This document shows positions 35,241 through 46,089 of a stretch of 64,000 nucleotides of DNA, piece by piece. The stretch is from Symsagittifera roscoffensis. Taxonomy: Eukaryota; Xenacoelomorpha; Acoela; Convolutidae. The stretch covers positions 68,807,415 through 68,871,414 of the forward strand of contig NC_087062.1 in NCBI RefSeq assembly GCF_963678635.1, given 5' to 3'. Position 1 is the stretch's first letter. Each line of letters opens with the position of its first letter. Below the pieces are notes generated by a model, which had not been told where the DNA came from, did not search any database, and saw only the letters and a program-made list of their open reading frames with translations. The position numbers and the translations under genes are program-made.

Positions 35241-36587
35241 CAGATTTTAAAATACAATAAAGTTAAAATACAAACAAATTGTAGATTAAAACCAAACTAT
35301 GTTTATAAAACTTCCCAATCAATCATTTTTGTTGAATTGTTCTAACATAACTAACATACACAATTGACTCCAAAGTGAGATAAATGAGATTTCTTGTCTG
35401 GTTTAAATTGCTGTTTTCGATACTCAATTCAATTTTTGAAATTTCAATCAAAGTTTTCTCGATTTGTTCTATTTCTAACCTGTGAAAAAAGAAATTACCA
35501 AAATATACCTTTTTATCACTTTCTGTGGTATATTTTAATAGAAACAACCGGAAATTTTTAAAATTTGGATAATCAATTTAAATATATTCGGATAAATCTA
35601 GATTTTGTATTTGTATCAAATTCAAAACAGTTATCGAAATGATGTTCCTTATCTTGAATATTTGTTTCATTCGCTTAGTTCATTCGTTTGTTTCATTCGT
35701 TTCATTCGAGACTCTTCCATTTGTTTGTTTTGTACTGGTCGACCACTCAACCTGAGTCAGTTCTTCTAAATGAAAACATTGTTGATAAATCTGGCAGTAC
35801 TCTTGTTTTCTGAAATCTGCTCTCCATCTTTTTTAACAGAATTATTGAGCTTTCTGTGTTCCTATACAAGTTAAACTAATACAATCTCTACCAGCGTCAT
35901 CTGTCCACCACTCTTTTTGTTTTTTTTGTAGTAGTTCAACCTTAAAATCTGATAAATGTTCATTTCAGACATTGAAAACGCATTTGATAGAAACATAATT
36001 TTTTTTTGCTGAAATAAGCAAAGAAACTTGAATTGTTAGATCATTTTTAATTTATTTTGTAATAACAATCACCATAAAATTTTTTCCCTATGTGAAATCT
36101 AATCAGTTTTTAGGAATTTAATGTAACCAATCAAAAACTTAAATTAAGGCAATTGAAAACAACCAATAAAATTCAGAAATTCGAAATTTAATAATAATAA
36201 GGTTTTCAACTAAATATACCTTCCTGTTCGTAATTTTGTTCAAATAAAACAAAAGTTACTAAAAGTTTGATAAAAGCAGTAATTAAATTATTTTTTCTAC
36301 AATTTGCTAAACAAATACTGGAAAATCAATTGATAATTGGTTAATGTTTTAAGTCAATTTTGTGTTTTGTCTGACTTTTCCTCAGATCTCCCAGCTCTAA
36401 ATGTACACTTCAGGAACAAAAAATAGTTTTGAACCAATAACGTTTGAAATACCAAACATACAAAATATCTTAAGCATTACTGAGCTTTACAATTATCATT
36501 AAACAAAAAGCCTCCCAAAATTCGGGACAGTTCTTTGAAGGCGTTCCAAGTATAATTGATATAGGCAACTTGTTTCATTGCTTTATT

Positions 36588-37016
36588 CTATTTTGCCGTA
36601 AAGAGTCGAATCTGAATGTAGGGTGGCTTGTTCACACTGTACTTTTTGATTGTGACACACACCCTTCTCATGTTGTATGTTAATATTTCATATACTCTAT
36701 TACAGATGTCCAGCTCCTGATCTATAGTTGATTCTTTGCCAGATTTGGCTTCATATATAGGTACGAGTCTAAGGTTTTCAGCATCGTGAATAACAGTATT
36801 CCGGATTGCCAATAATGCTTTACCTTCTTTTTCACTAAGATAGACTTGTTTGGATTTTTCAAATTGTCCCAAAGTGTTAATTTTTAATAGTTGAAAGCAG
36901 GGTTCAAAACAAAATTTCGCATTGTAGGATTTTTGGAACCAAAGAAATCTACCAATTCTTGTTTGATATTTTGAAAATTCAATATAAATGGGACTACTGT
37001 GTTTTCTTGAGTACAT
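36588..37016 (-). CDS. Small protein with a possible PC4-like core
   Basis: From the ATG at 37014-37016 the frame gives 142 residues to a stop at 36588. The first half is strand-rich and aromatic (RIGRFLWFQKSYNAKFCFEP). A segment KQVYLSEKEGKALLAI then resembles the 'kGIsLt.eqw..L' turn-helix of the PC4/p15 single-stranded-DNA-binding fold; the rest is mixed. An alternative is that the ATG lies inside an exon that starts after the nearby 'tttactcttcag' acceptor. The neighbours 37976-38323 and 41563-41883 show a similar layout. The PC4 reading is my inference by eye and needs a profile search. Length and base composition match the other spacer genes. Confidence 0.4.
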   Translation of the reverse strand: MYSRKHSSPIYIEFSKYQTRIGRFLWFQKSYNAKFCFEPCFQLLKINTLGQFEKSKQVYLSEKEGKALLAIRNTVIHDAENLRLVPIYEAKSGKESTIDQELDICNRVYEILTYNMRRVCVTIKKYSVNKPPYIQIRLFTAK

Positions 37017-37975
37017 TTCTGAAGAGTAAACTGATCAGATGAGGAGAAATGAGAGAAATTATTTTGAGATTAAATGAAAACGGAAGTAAACAAAATGAGT
37101 AATCGCGATTTCCATATCTGGAAGTGTTAACAAATATGGTTTTATATGTGTTTTCTCTATACGGAAAGTGTGTAGGCTTTACTTCTCCTATATAAATCCA
37201 CAACTTTCTGCAATAATCTTAAATCCCAATGGCAGCTGCTATGTGTCAAGCTCTTCCCAGCTTTTATTCAGATTATTGTAAAAATTAGCCCTTTTTGTTT
37301 CCGTTTCCAGTGATTTTTACGAAAAATACATAGTAACACATGATTATTGTGTCTCTACCCACAACTCTTCAACTTCTTTGGAGAATTGTAAGTTCCAGTT
37401 GGTTTTAATAGGAATACCTCTTTCCCAAATGCTTCAAAATTAGATAAATATGTACAAATATATCAAGAAATTGACTGTCTTTACACTTTATTCAAATACA
37501 GATTCTATTCAAGTATTGTTACGTCAAGAGGAGAAATGTTCAATCAGCTTAGTCGAGTAATTCAACATATATTACGATGAAAAGGAGCCGAAAAGATACC
37601 TAGTATTGCAAGAAACGACTAATTCGGAAAAACTTCAAGAGACATTATTTATGTTCCAATCAGAAACTGGCTTCCACACCAACTCTCGGTTCAGCGTTTT
37701 TGAATAGAATCCGAAAAGTTCAAAACTCAAAATTTGAACCTGGTTTGTTCAAGATTATTGATTGCTTTATTGATTGTCATGGTTCTGTGCATAGTGAATA
37801 TGTAAGCTTTGTGATAAAATAATCAATTGTCTTCCAATGTGCTCTTAAAAACTTACACTGATAAGTCCTTAGAAAACGAAGCTTTGGTTCAGGAACACTT
37901 AATTCAAAGGAACAGAAAAACCAATTTACAATTAAATGGGAAACTTAAAGAAATGTGTAAAAAACAAAAATTGAG

Positions 37976-38323
37976 TTATTTTTCGAGTTCCTTGTCACTT
38001 TCTTCTTCATGTGCCACACCATGTTTTCTTCTAAACAGAGCTAAGTTAAGCTCTATAACTTTCAATTTTTCTTTCTTGTACCTTCTATCACAAATTGTTT
38101 CAATTTTTCGCCAATCATCTAGGAAAATTCTTAAGGGACTGCAAGACTTCTTCGGATCTCTGTAGAAGATGTCAAATTCAACCAATTTTTCAAAAATAGT
38201 CATTTGTAGTAAATGTTCACTTGTAAGCAAATGAAAACTATTTCCGTATCCCACATCCACAACTTCATCAAATAATGTTCGTTTGAACCAGATGAAAACC
38301 CGTACTTTTTTCTCGAAGGTGAC
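37976..38323 (-). CDS. Small protein or exon with a possible PC4-like core
   Basis: Open from just after TAA (38324-38326) to the stop at 37976, about 115 residues, with no ATG near the start. It begins strand-rich (KKVRVFIWFKRTLFDEVVDV), continues with SFHLLTSEHLLQMTIFEKL, which has the same strand-turn-helix look as its neighbour, and ends in an acidic tail (HEEESDKELEK) typical of a real C-terminus. It is probably the last exon of a gene whose first exon is further right. A plus-strand frame across the same bases is serine/leucine-rich and less convincing. Confidence 0.4.
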   Translation of the reverse strand, partial: VTFEKKVRVFIWFKRTLFDEVVDVGYGNSFHLLTSEHLLQMTIFEKLVEFDIFYRDPKKSCSPLRIFLDDWRKIETICDRRYKKEKLKVIELNLALFRRKHGVAHEEESDKELEK

Positions 38324-39664
38324 TTATACACAGCCAATTCTTTTCTAAATTCTGTAACTCTTTATTTTAGAGTTCTCTCCATTCTGATATATCTATATTA
38401 ACCTGCTCTCTAGCCTGGGAGATTTTATCAAAATTGAGAATCTTGACAGTTTCGGTACCAATTTGAAACTGGATGCAGTAACTCGCCCGTTCGATCAGAT
38501 TGGTTTCAACGTGTGAGATAGATTTCCGTTTCTTCTAAAAATTCTTTTCATGTTGGTAAATTGAACTGAACTGCAAGATATTTTCAAAAAAATGCAATAC
38601 ATTTTTTCAGCTGTAGTTTTTGCTAAATTTCTCAAAAAACTATCGGAACTCCTTCAAAAATTTTGCTAAACTTGGTTGACTTTAATTGTTTCTAGAGGGT
38701 TTTGTAGAATGAGAGTTTATTGTTGTCCTGAAACTAATTTTGAAAGGTTTTTTAAAAAGGAAGATTTTCCTTGAAAACTATTCCTATTATTTACAAACTT
38801 GGTTGCGTATCTTTATTTAGATTTAAAATACCAGCAAAATAACTAAAATCCACAAATTTTTTCATCAACCTCTTCACCTTACATTTAATTCTGGAATTCT
38901 GATTGGTTAAATTTTAGGGGTTATTTCTAGAATTTAGAAAATTGAGAAAAATCTAGAAGTTAATGTGTAATGACTTCTCATAAAAGTCAAGGATTTAAGC
39001 TGTAGATTCTAAAAATTAGAAAATTCTAGAATTTAATAATGACGTCAAATTCTCTGGTGGAAATATTCTACAGTTTTTACTCTTCCATAAAAATTAAAGT
39101 TTAATGACGTCACGTTCTCAGGTGGAATTACTTTTTTTTAACCTAAAAAATTCAAAAGACGCCTTCTTAGCTCTGTAGAGAATCATGTCAGACCCTCGGA
39201 ATGGCTTTTTTCAAAATTTTTTTCTCATGATAATTGAGTATTTGTGACAAGAATCTTGTCAAATTTAGTTTTTTTCCAGCTTGAACAAATTTTAACATAA
39301 GAATGTAAATAATTTTTATTACGAGTACCAAATATTATCATAAGAGTTTTTGCAAGATGCTAAAATATCGACGAATTTTTTCGTTAAAATGCACGTTTTA
39401 TCTTGGTTTTTTCGAAAAATTATTTAAAATTTTAACTTTATTTCTTAAATGATGAGGCGAAAAAGGGAAAATTTTAATATAAAAGGCATGTTGACTTATT
39501 GCTTAGAAAAATTCTACATTGATGACTTTCATTGCTATTCCTAATGTTAATACCTTTGTTTTCTATTGTTTCTGATCAGCAGACATGCAAAAATTAGTTT
39601 TCTGAAGGATTCAATTTTGAACAAAAACTTCATAAAGATTAGTAATTAACAATTAAGAAAATTT

Positions 39665-40055
39665 TTTTCACTTTTTCACTAGAATACAAAAAGTGTTTCA
39701 ATTTTTTCAGCAAGATGTGAAAAATGTTTCAATTTTTTCAAGCGCTTGCGAAAAGTGTCTCATTTTTTTTTGTACAAATGCGATAATTTTTTTGCTTTTT
39801 TGACAAGATGCGAAAAACGTTTCACATTTTTTGACAAGATGCAAAAGTTTTTCAATTTGTTCAACAAAATGCGAAAAATGTTTCAATTTTTTTTGACAAA
39901 ATGCGATAAGTGTTTCACTTGTTTCCTACAAAATGCTAAAAATCTTTCATTTTTTTGACAATAAGCGGAATATGTTTTACTTTTGTTTTGCAAAATGCGA
40001 AAATTGTTCCATTTTTTCAACAAAGTGCGAAAAGTGTTTGAGTTTTTTTTTTGTC
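39665..40055 (+). repeat. Mini-satellite, about 35-bp degenerate unit
   Basis: About ten to eleven head-to-tail copies of a unit like 'acaaaatgcgaaaaatgttt' followed by 'caatttttt'. The Phe/Lys-rich reading frames across it are products of the repeat. It lies within the spacer of the large inverted repeat. Confidence 0.85.
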
Positions 40056-40401
40056 AAGATAAAAAACCATCAGGTATTTTTCACTTGTGTACACTTTTTT
40101 TATTGTTTTTTTAATTTGTGTGCAAAAATAACCAAGTTTCTCAACATGTGTGCGAGTTCGGAGGATTAAATTAAGTTCTAATTGTTTTTCTTTGATTTAT
40201 CTCATCTATTCTCATAATTAAAATGAAATTTAAGAAATTAATTGGTTACAAAGAACGAAGTTAATGCCAAACAACAATTATTTACAAAAAAATTCAATCA
40301 CAGAGCTGTCGAGAGTTCTCGAGGTTTTCAATAAAACGCAGAGCAGGACTAGGTTGTAGTGGTTGTTGTGGTGTTGGAGTCGTCATTGTTTCGGAGAAAC
40401 C

Positions 40402-40769
40402 CTAATCTTCATCTATTGTGATGGGGTTTTCGGCTGATGCTGCTTCCTCCCAAGGAAAAAGGAAGTCGTCGACTCGTTGAGCCACAAATCTTGAGTCAGG
40501 AATCTCGGTGTAGTTCATTCCCACATGCTCAGAAACTTCCTCCACCATTTGCATTTCTTCAAGTTGACTCTCTGTCATGGGTACTTGTGTCATATGATGC
40601 TCGTTGAAATCATTTTTCGCATCACTTCCCCCAAGTGCCAGACTTAGATTGGGATGTCCATTTGTGCCAGAAAAGCTCCAGAGACTGTTTCTCGCACTTT
40701 AATTTGTACTAGATCAGGCGAAAATTCAACAGAGTACATGAGGTTGTTGTTTTGCACTGAAAATATAAT
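40402..40769 (-). pseudogene. Acidic-tailed gene exon with a frameshift
   Basis: Reading leftwards, a good acceptor (attatattttcag, ending 40770) opens a frame NNNLMYSVEFSPDLVQIKVR... that stops at TAA near 40648-40650. The adjacent frame, starting within the same stretch, is even more protein-like (NLSLALGGSDAKNDFNEHH..., ending FPWEEAASAENPITIDED) and stops at 40402. Together they read as one exon of about 120 residues broken by a one-base shift near 40655. The C-terminal part is acidic, as in transcription regulators. No family is recognised. It may be a pseudogene or carry an assembly error. Confidence 0.5.
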
Positions 40770-41145
40770 TTTGAGCAATAAGTTGGGTTAAAGAGTTAAA
40801 ACAGGAGAGAACTGAGAGAGAGGGTAGCTGACGGAAGATAAGTTGAAAAAAAGGTATTTAGCGCTGAGGGAGAAGGTAGTTGGCGGTAGTTTAGTTGAAA
40901 ATAAAATGACTTTTAGTTAGGGTTTAGGGGTACCTTCAACTGGTATGTGTGGGTTTGACCAATCAGAACTGAGTTTCCTTATTCGGATTGGAGTCGTGTT
41001 CAAATAGATTTCAGCTTCCTTCTATGGATTTCTTGGATAAAAGTTGGGTCCAATCGGAAACAAAGCTCCATTTTAGGCAAAATCGTTTCCAATTACAAAA
41101 ATGTTCATTTTTGTTCTAGTTTTCGTATCCAATCAGAGGAGCCTT

Positions 41146-41364
41146 TCAAGGGCTTAAATCTTCCAAATAAGTAAAAATATACAAAAAAGGAATCGCAAAA
41201 ATAAATGACCAAAAATTATTTGCTGTAAGAATAAGAAATATTGCCGATATAAGTAACAAAAGAATAGCAAACAAGTAGCATTTCCGTAATTTTTTTCCAT
41301 GAAAATAATTGATATTTTTGTATGTAATTAATGAGAAATTGTTGATTTTTGAGTAGATAGTCAA
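41146..41364 (-). CDS. Small two-pass membrane protein candidate
   Basis: The frame encodes a basic loop followed by two hydrophobic spans (CYLFAILLLLISAIFLIL and FWSFIFAIPFLYIFTYL) and ends EDLSP at 41146. The left edge has no ATG in this frame. In the adjacent frame an ATG near 41378 begins MKKFDYLLKNQQFLINYI, and the switch point would be near the lysine-rich 'ggaaaaaaat' run. A single-base shift there would join them, so this may be a damaged gene. Function unknown. Confidence 0.35.
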   Translation of the reverse strand: MTIYSKINNFSLITYKNINYFHGKKLRKCYLFAILLLLISAIFLILTANNFWSFIFAIPFLYIFTYLEDLSP

Positions 41365-41562
41365 ATTTTTTCATTTTGATGTAAATTTAGGAATATAACT
41401 CAAAAATGATCTATTTTTCAAAGAAAGTCTCTAGAAATCTGATTCCAAACTTAATCAAGCAGGATTTTGAGCTTTGAAAATCCTTAAGGAAATGCAGGAA
41501 TAAAGAACTTTGCTGGGGACGTTTTACAAAGTTGGGTATCGGGTAGGGGATAAAATTTTTTT

Positions 41563-41883
41563 TTATATATTATTGTACGACTTTTTGATTAATTTAAAAT
41601 TCTCGACAATAAACAAAATTTTTTTTATTGTGAGGTGTAATTCAGCCGTAAGTTTAAAACTTTGATACGCAATTTGTGGATCAAAAGTAAACTCTTTGAT
41701 TAAGCAAATTTCCCTAAACAGACCTTTACTTAGTCGGAGAACTATATTTTGGACAACATAAACGATCAAAAAATTGTGAAAAAAAAAGTCAACATCTATT
41801 TCATCAATGAGAAAATCAAGTGGAATTTTTTCTGTTTTCTTGTAGAGTGACTCGAAGAAGTTCAAATGTTTTTTGATAGACAT
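41563..41883 (-). CDS. Intact 106-residue protein with a possible PC4-like core
   Basis: ATG at 41881-41883, stop at 41563, no internal break. A charged N-terminal third (KTEKIPLDFLIDEIDVDFFF) precedes alternating hydrophobic strands (NIVLRLSKGLFREICLIKEF). A segment SFKLTAELHLTIKKILFIVENFKLI follows, shaped like the PC4/p15 'isLt.eqw..L' turn and helix. It lies just inside the right arm of the inverted repeat. Two further spacer frames (36588-37016, 37976-38323) look similar. The resemblance is by pattern only; an unrelated small alpha/beta protein is possible. It would bind single-stranded DNA if the reading is right. Confidence 0.45.
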   Translation of the reverse strand: MSIKKHLNFFESLYKKTEKIPLDFLIDEIDVDFFFHNFLIVYVVQNIVLRLSKGLFREICLIKEFTFDPQIAYQSFKLTAELHLTIKKILFIVENFKLIKKSYNNI

Positions 41884-41929
41884 TTTTCAAATAATTATTA
41901 AAGCTTTTAAAAATTGATAAACAGTGCAC

Positions 41930-44760
41930 TTAAGAAAATGCTGGATTCTGATTTGATTGATATCCAACAAACAGTGATACCAAAAAAAATATTCAATTCT
42001 GGTTGTTTGATTTCAAAATTGTTGAATTATTCTTGAGAATAGAACTCAATTTTGATTGATTGGCCTTAAGTTTATTGAAAATTGCATGACCATTGATAGT
42101 CGATTCTGATTGGTTGATAGCAAAACTTTTGAAAAACTCCATGGTTAGATTGTTGGATGAATTTTATTTCAGCTAGGCTAAATAGCATATCTATTCTGAT
42201 TTTCTTTCACGTTGAAAACAATTAGTTAGGAAATTTGCTGTGTTTAATCACTTCTATTCATTTTTTGGGGCTATTCAACTTTTTGTTTCGAAAAATGTGG
42301 GACATTCTAATTCTCCCAATTTTTTTCTTCTTTTTGAGATGCCGTCACTGATTAGAAACAAAAGCATGTCTTGAATGTGGCAGAGAATACACTCGCTTAC
42401 ACGCATCAAGGCATCGAAAGCACTGTGGCGTTTTGAAGTGCTCCATTTGTAACTTTTATACATTTAGCAGCGAGGAACTTACTAATCATATCAAGAAGAA
42501 GCATTATTCTTGTCAACATATTATTAAATTATGTGCTCAGCAACCTCAAAACACACTCCAAGAGAAGGTAAAATTGATATAATTTTAATAAAAGTTTAGT
42601 GGAAAGTACTTTGAAAAATAATTTTTACTGAATCTGAAAAGTCTATACAGTAAATTTGAAAAAAAATTCCGGTAAAAATTAAACAATTTTTTCATCATTA
42701 TTGAAAGGTTCTGATTGATGATGAAACCAGCAACAATCGAGTTCAAATTGTCGTGAAATTTTCAATGGAAATCGATCCGAAAATCTTTACTCTACCATAA
42801 AAACTCCATTGGTTGCAAGCTTGCGGAGATTTTGTTGCGACAAATTTGTAGTGAAAGTGAATCACATACGCTAATGAGTGCTGAAGTATTTGTTGAAGTA
42901 CTATTAAAAACTGGATATTTATAAAACATCGATCAATTGAAAGGTTTTGCCTAGTGTCCATTTTAAAGTTTTCCTTACTTGGTGCTTGTAAAAGTAATCA
43001 TAGAGCAGTGCGTAGCAGATATTATGGATTGATTTATTAACAATGTTGGTTCTCTTTTGCTTTTTTTCTACAGTTTAGAAAAAAATTGATAACTGACCTG
43101 GAAAAGATGAAAGAATGTAATTTTACTTCAACTAGAAATTCAGAATTGGAACAGCAACATACAGTTATCAGGTCGGGAAAGTAATTAAAAGTTTTTTGAA
43201 AAGAATTTATGGTTTTAATTCTGCTTCGAATTGATCAACGTTCCTTGAAAAGATACATTTTCCCCTCTAAAGCTCAATTTTCAAATAAAACTTTGTTCAA
43301 ATTGGATTAAGTTGGAAAATAGTAGATAAAGCAGAAACTGAGAAACTATCATATTGAGATAGAAACTCAATTTAATTCATTGGGAGTTTAGAGATTTTTT
43401 AATTAAAATTTAGCCTATATATTACATCGTGAGAAAAAATCCAACATAAAAGTATAATGTAAAACATGTAATAAGCAGAAAGCAAGAATAAGCTTAAAAC
43501 ATAGAAATTTTCGACCGGAGAACCATGAAAATTATGTTGTTGAAGCAACAGAGAGATAATCAACAGTTTTGAACAAGAATTTTATGGTCAATTTTAGCCA
43601 AACAATGTTCAATTTTTATCAATGATCTGAAACCTAATATTATTAATAATGTTAAAAACGTCTCAGAAGTGGTAATTTTTGTACAAGTTTGGATTATTCT
43701 ATTAGAAAAAACCGAGGAGCAGCTGGATCATGGAGTTCGATCTAGAAATTTCAATGAATATTGCTCTTATTGTTCAATTGAATTGAGATTCTTAGGTAAA
43801 TTCTCCTTAAATTGAACAAAAAACAAGTTAATTAAACAAATGAAAGGTTAAAAATGGAAAACTTTGGATAAATTTGACTAATTTTTTCTTCTCGAAAATA
43901 ACGATTAATTACACTATTTTCCCGAATCGATTCATCTAATATGAGCTTCACATGTTCAGAGCATTATGTAAACCACTTTTTTGCTAAATTTAGGGTGAAT
44001 TTTATCGTGTTTCGTTATTTTGAGAGAAAATTGTCGAAAAATCCATATTTCTATTCGAAGTTTTGTATCAGTGTTTCAACCTGATGCCAATTGAAATACA
44101 ATTTGAGCTTAATTTTAAACCCTAAACGTATTTATTTTTTATTCAATTAGGTCTGAAGCAACAAAAAACTAGCCAAAACCTAGAGGTTTCTGCAGTTCTT
44201 TCAGAAAAAAATTGCAATTTTTTCCAAAAACTATGAAACTTTTCAATTTTTTCCTAAAACTTGAAATTTTTGCAATTTTTTTTCAAAAACTTGAATTTTT
44301 TCGAAGTTTCAGTAGGTTTCAGCATAGTTTCAGCTGGATTGAGAACTGATTTAAAAAGTAAGATTATCTAATAAAACAGATTTTAAGTCAAATTATATCA
44401 AATCTTATCGTGTTCTGAAGTTTTTTGAAAAAATTTTCAATTTTTTTGAATAAAGTTCCAAACTTTTGCCCATCTTACCATTGACTTACCTTGAACCAAA
44501 AAAAGCATAAAAATTTCAATACACAATCTACACGTAATACCCACCAATTACATAAAGCGTATTGAGGTTTTTGCGAAAAAACTAGACATTTCTACACAAA
44601 AATTCAAAAAATACCGTTTTTCTTACCATTTTCTTACCATCACACTGAAACCTTTCCATTCCCTATCTTAATACATTGGGAAACATATTCCCTATCCTAA
44701 TGAGTTCTCAATTCCCTACACTGAATTCTTATAGAATTACCAATATTATAAGATTTTTTT
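41930..44760 (-). repeat. Right arm of the large inverted repeat
   Basis: Matches 31130-35200 in reverse complement over its whole length, at a level that looks like 75-85 percent by eye. It lacks a counterpart of about 1 kb of the left arm (32610-33570; the join is near 43440-43470). Its outer end carries 'ttaccatcacactgaaacc' and 'ccctatcttaatacattggg', the complements of the left outer end. It carries the better-preserved exon 2 of the zinc-finger gene. Confidence 0.85.
42339..43184 (+). pseudogene. C2H2-type zinc-finger gene, right copy (two exons, 5-nt deletion)
   Basis: Exon 1 runs from ATG 42339 to 42567, with a GT donor at 42568. The 506-nt intron ends in 'tttttttctacag', and exon 2 (43074-43184) reads FRKKLITDLEKMKECNFTST and ends with TAA. 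Exon 2 joins exon 1 in phase 0. Relative to the left copy, 5 nt are missing after 'aacaaaag' (about 42363), shifting the start of exon 1. Downstream of that, finger 2 is complete here, with C-x2-C and two histidines (CNFYTFSSEELTNHIKKKH), whereas the left copy has lost both histidines. The two copies thus decay independently. Retention of the intron in both shows DNA-level duplication, not a retrocopy. Confidence 0.6.
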
Positions 44761-44977
44761 GCGGAATCCGGTTTTCAAGTCCTGGCTTTTAAATTCCGCA
44801 TTGCTATAGACAATAATTCCATTTTTAAAAATTGTTCGTGTGCAAATTCAGCAAAAAACAATTGCGAATTCCCTTTTAAATTAGCGGAAGCCACTTACAT
44901 TTTCGGGTTACTCGTACAAATTTTGCATTTTCCACATGCAAAGAACAACTAGCTATATTCGCCTGTTGCTGAGCCCG

Positions 44978-45714
44978 CTATAAAACAAATGCGCCGACAA
45001 AACTTGCGTTACAGGTATATGTATGCCGAATCCACGCAAAATTTGTTGGTAGTATACACATACTTTTTAGAACATGTTCAAAGTTTTGACTCTGGAATCC
45101 ATGAACATCCAGTGCACAGTTTTGCCTCCTAATGATATCCTGGATCCTTTTTATGTATCTCACCTCAATGTCATTATAAGCGCACTCATTTTCAGGTATC
45201 GTCGCGATGACATCTAATGTCGTTTCTATGGTCTCGTCAAGCTTCTCTACAGCTGCAGAAATTTTGAAGTTGTCTTTTTCTGTTTCACGGTCGGTTTCAT
45301 TTTGTGTAATTTCAGCTGCTAAATTATCCAACTAAAAAATTTATGGTTAATACAAATTTTGTAGCTTTCTGTCATCTCGAAGTTATGTAATCAGTTTAAA
45401 GCACTAGATTACACTCTCCATTCCATTCGCTAATAATTTTTTACCGGAAAAAATGTATCAATCATTTCCGATTCCAAGACCAAATCAAGAAATGTTTGGT
45501 AAACATTCGAATCGAGAATAAAAAAGTAATTATGCAAACTTTTAAAAAGAAGTAAATTACAGGAAATTCATCAACTAACCTGCGGCTGTTCCATTTGCTC
45601 AGAGTGATCATTAACATCATAGGTTGATTTTTCTTGAGAGTCAGAAATATTCGTCTCAGATTCATTATCAGAGGGATCTAAAATTTCCATTCTAACCATT
45701 TCTTGTTTCTCCAT
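44978..45714 (-). CDS. Two-exon gene, acidic protein of unknown function
   Basis: Exon 1 is 45580-45714: ATG at 45714, 45 codons, acidic and serine-rich (ILDPSDNESETNISDSQEKS), ending CCG CAG with donor GTTAGT. The 248-nt intron ends in 'aaattttttag'. Exon 2 (45331-44978) begins in phase 0 with LDNLAAEITQNETDRETEKD, is helical and acidic, and ends at TAG. A second potential donor, GTATGT, lies inside exon 2 at about 45060, so the last 24 or so residues may be intronic and a further exon may exist to the left. The predicted protein is about 162 residues. No family is recognised; a soluble nuclear or cytoplasmic coiled-coil adaptor is plausible. Confidence 0.65.
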
Positions 45715-46089
45715 ATCGAAACTTAGCAACTTTCCCGTTTATTATAACTCGCGCAAAAATTAGCCAATTCGACTTTTGTAAATAAATTCAACAGAACAAT
45801 TGAAAAAAATTGCAAAGCACTTGTTGCTATATAATAAATACTCTTCAAAGTAAACCATGTTGCAAATTAAGTGTTGTATTTTCCAAACATCAATGTTTTG
45901 TTTGCCTCTGGTTGGAATATCTCACAGAAAAACAACGATGAAGGATATCCCAGTTTTGATACAACAACATACGCCTATCCTTTCATTATACACAGCAATA
46001 AATTGTACCTACGATCGCTTTTTTTGCGCAGAGGGCATAGACGCTTAATCCGTAAAAAGATCATTAATGAAATTTATTCCAAACAAGAG

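Noticed and set aside
39746-40169. Phe/Cys/Lys-rich frames
   Set aside because: They are translations of the 35-bp mini-satellite.
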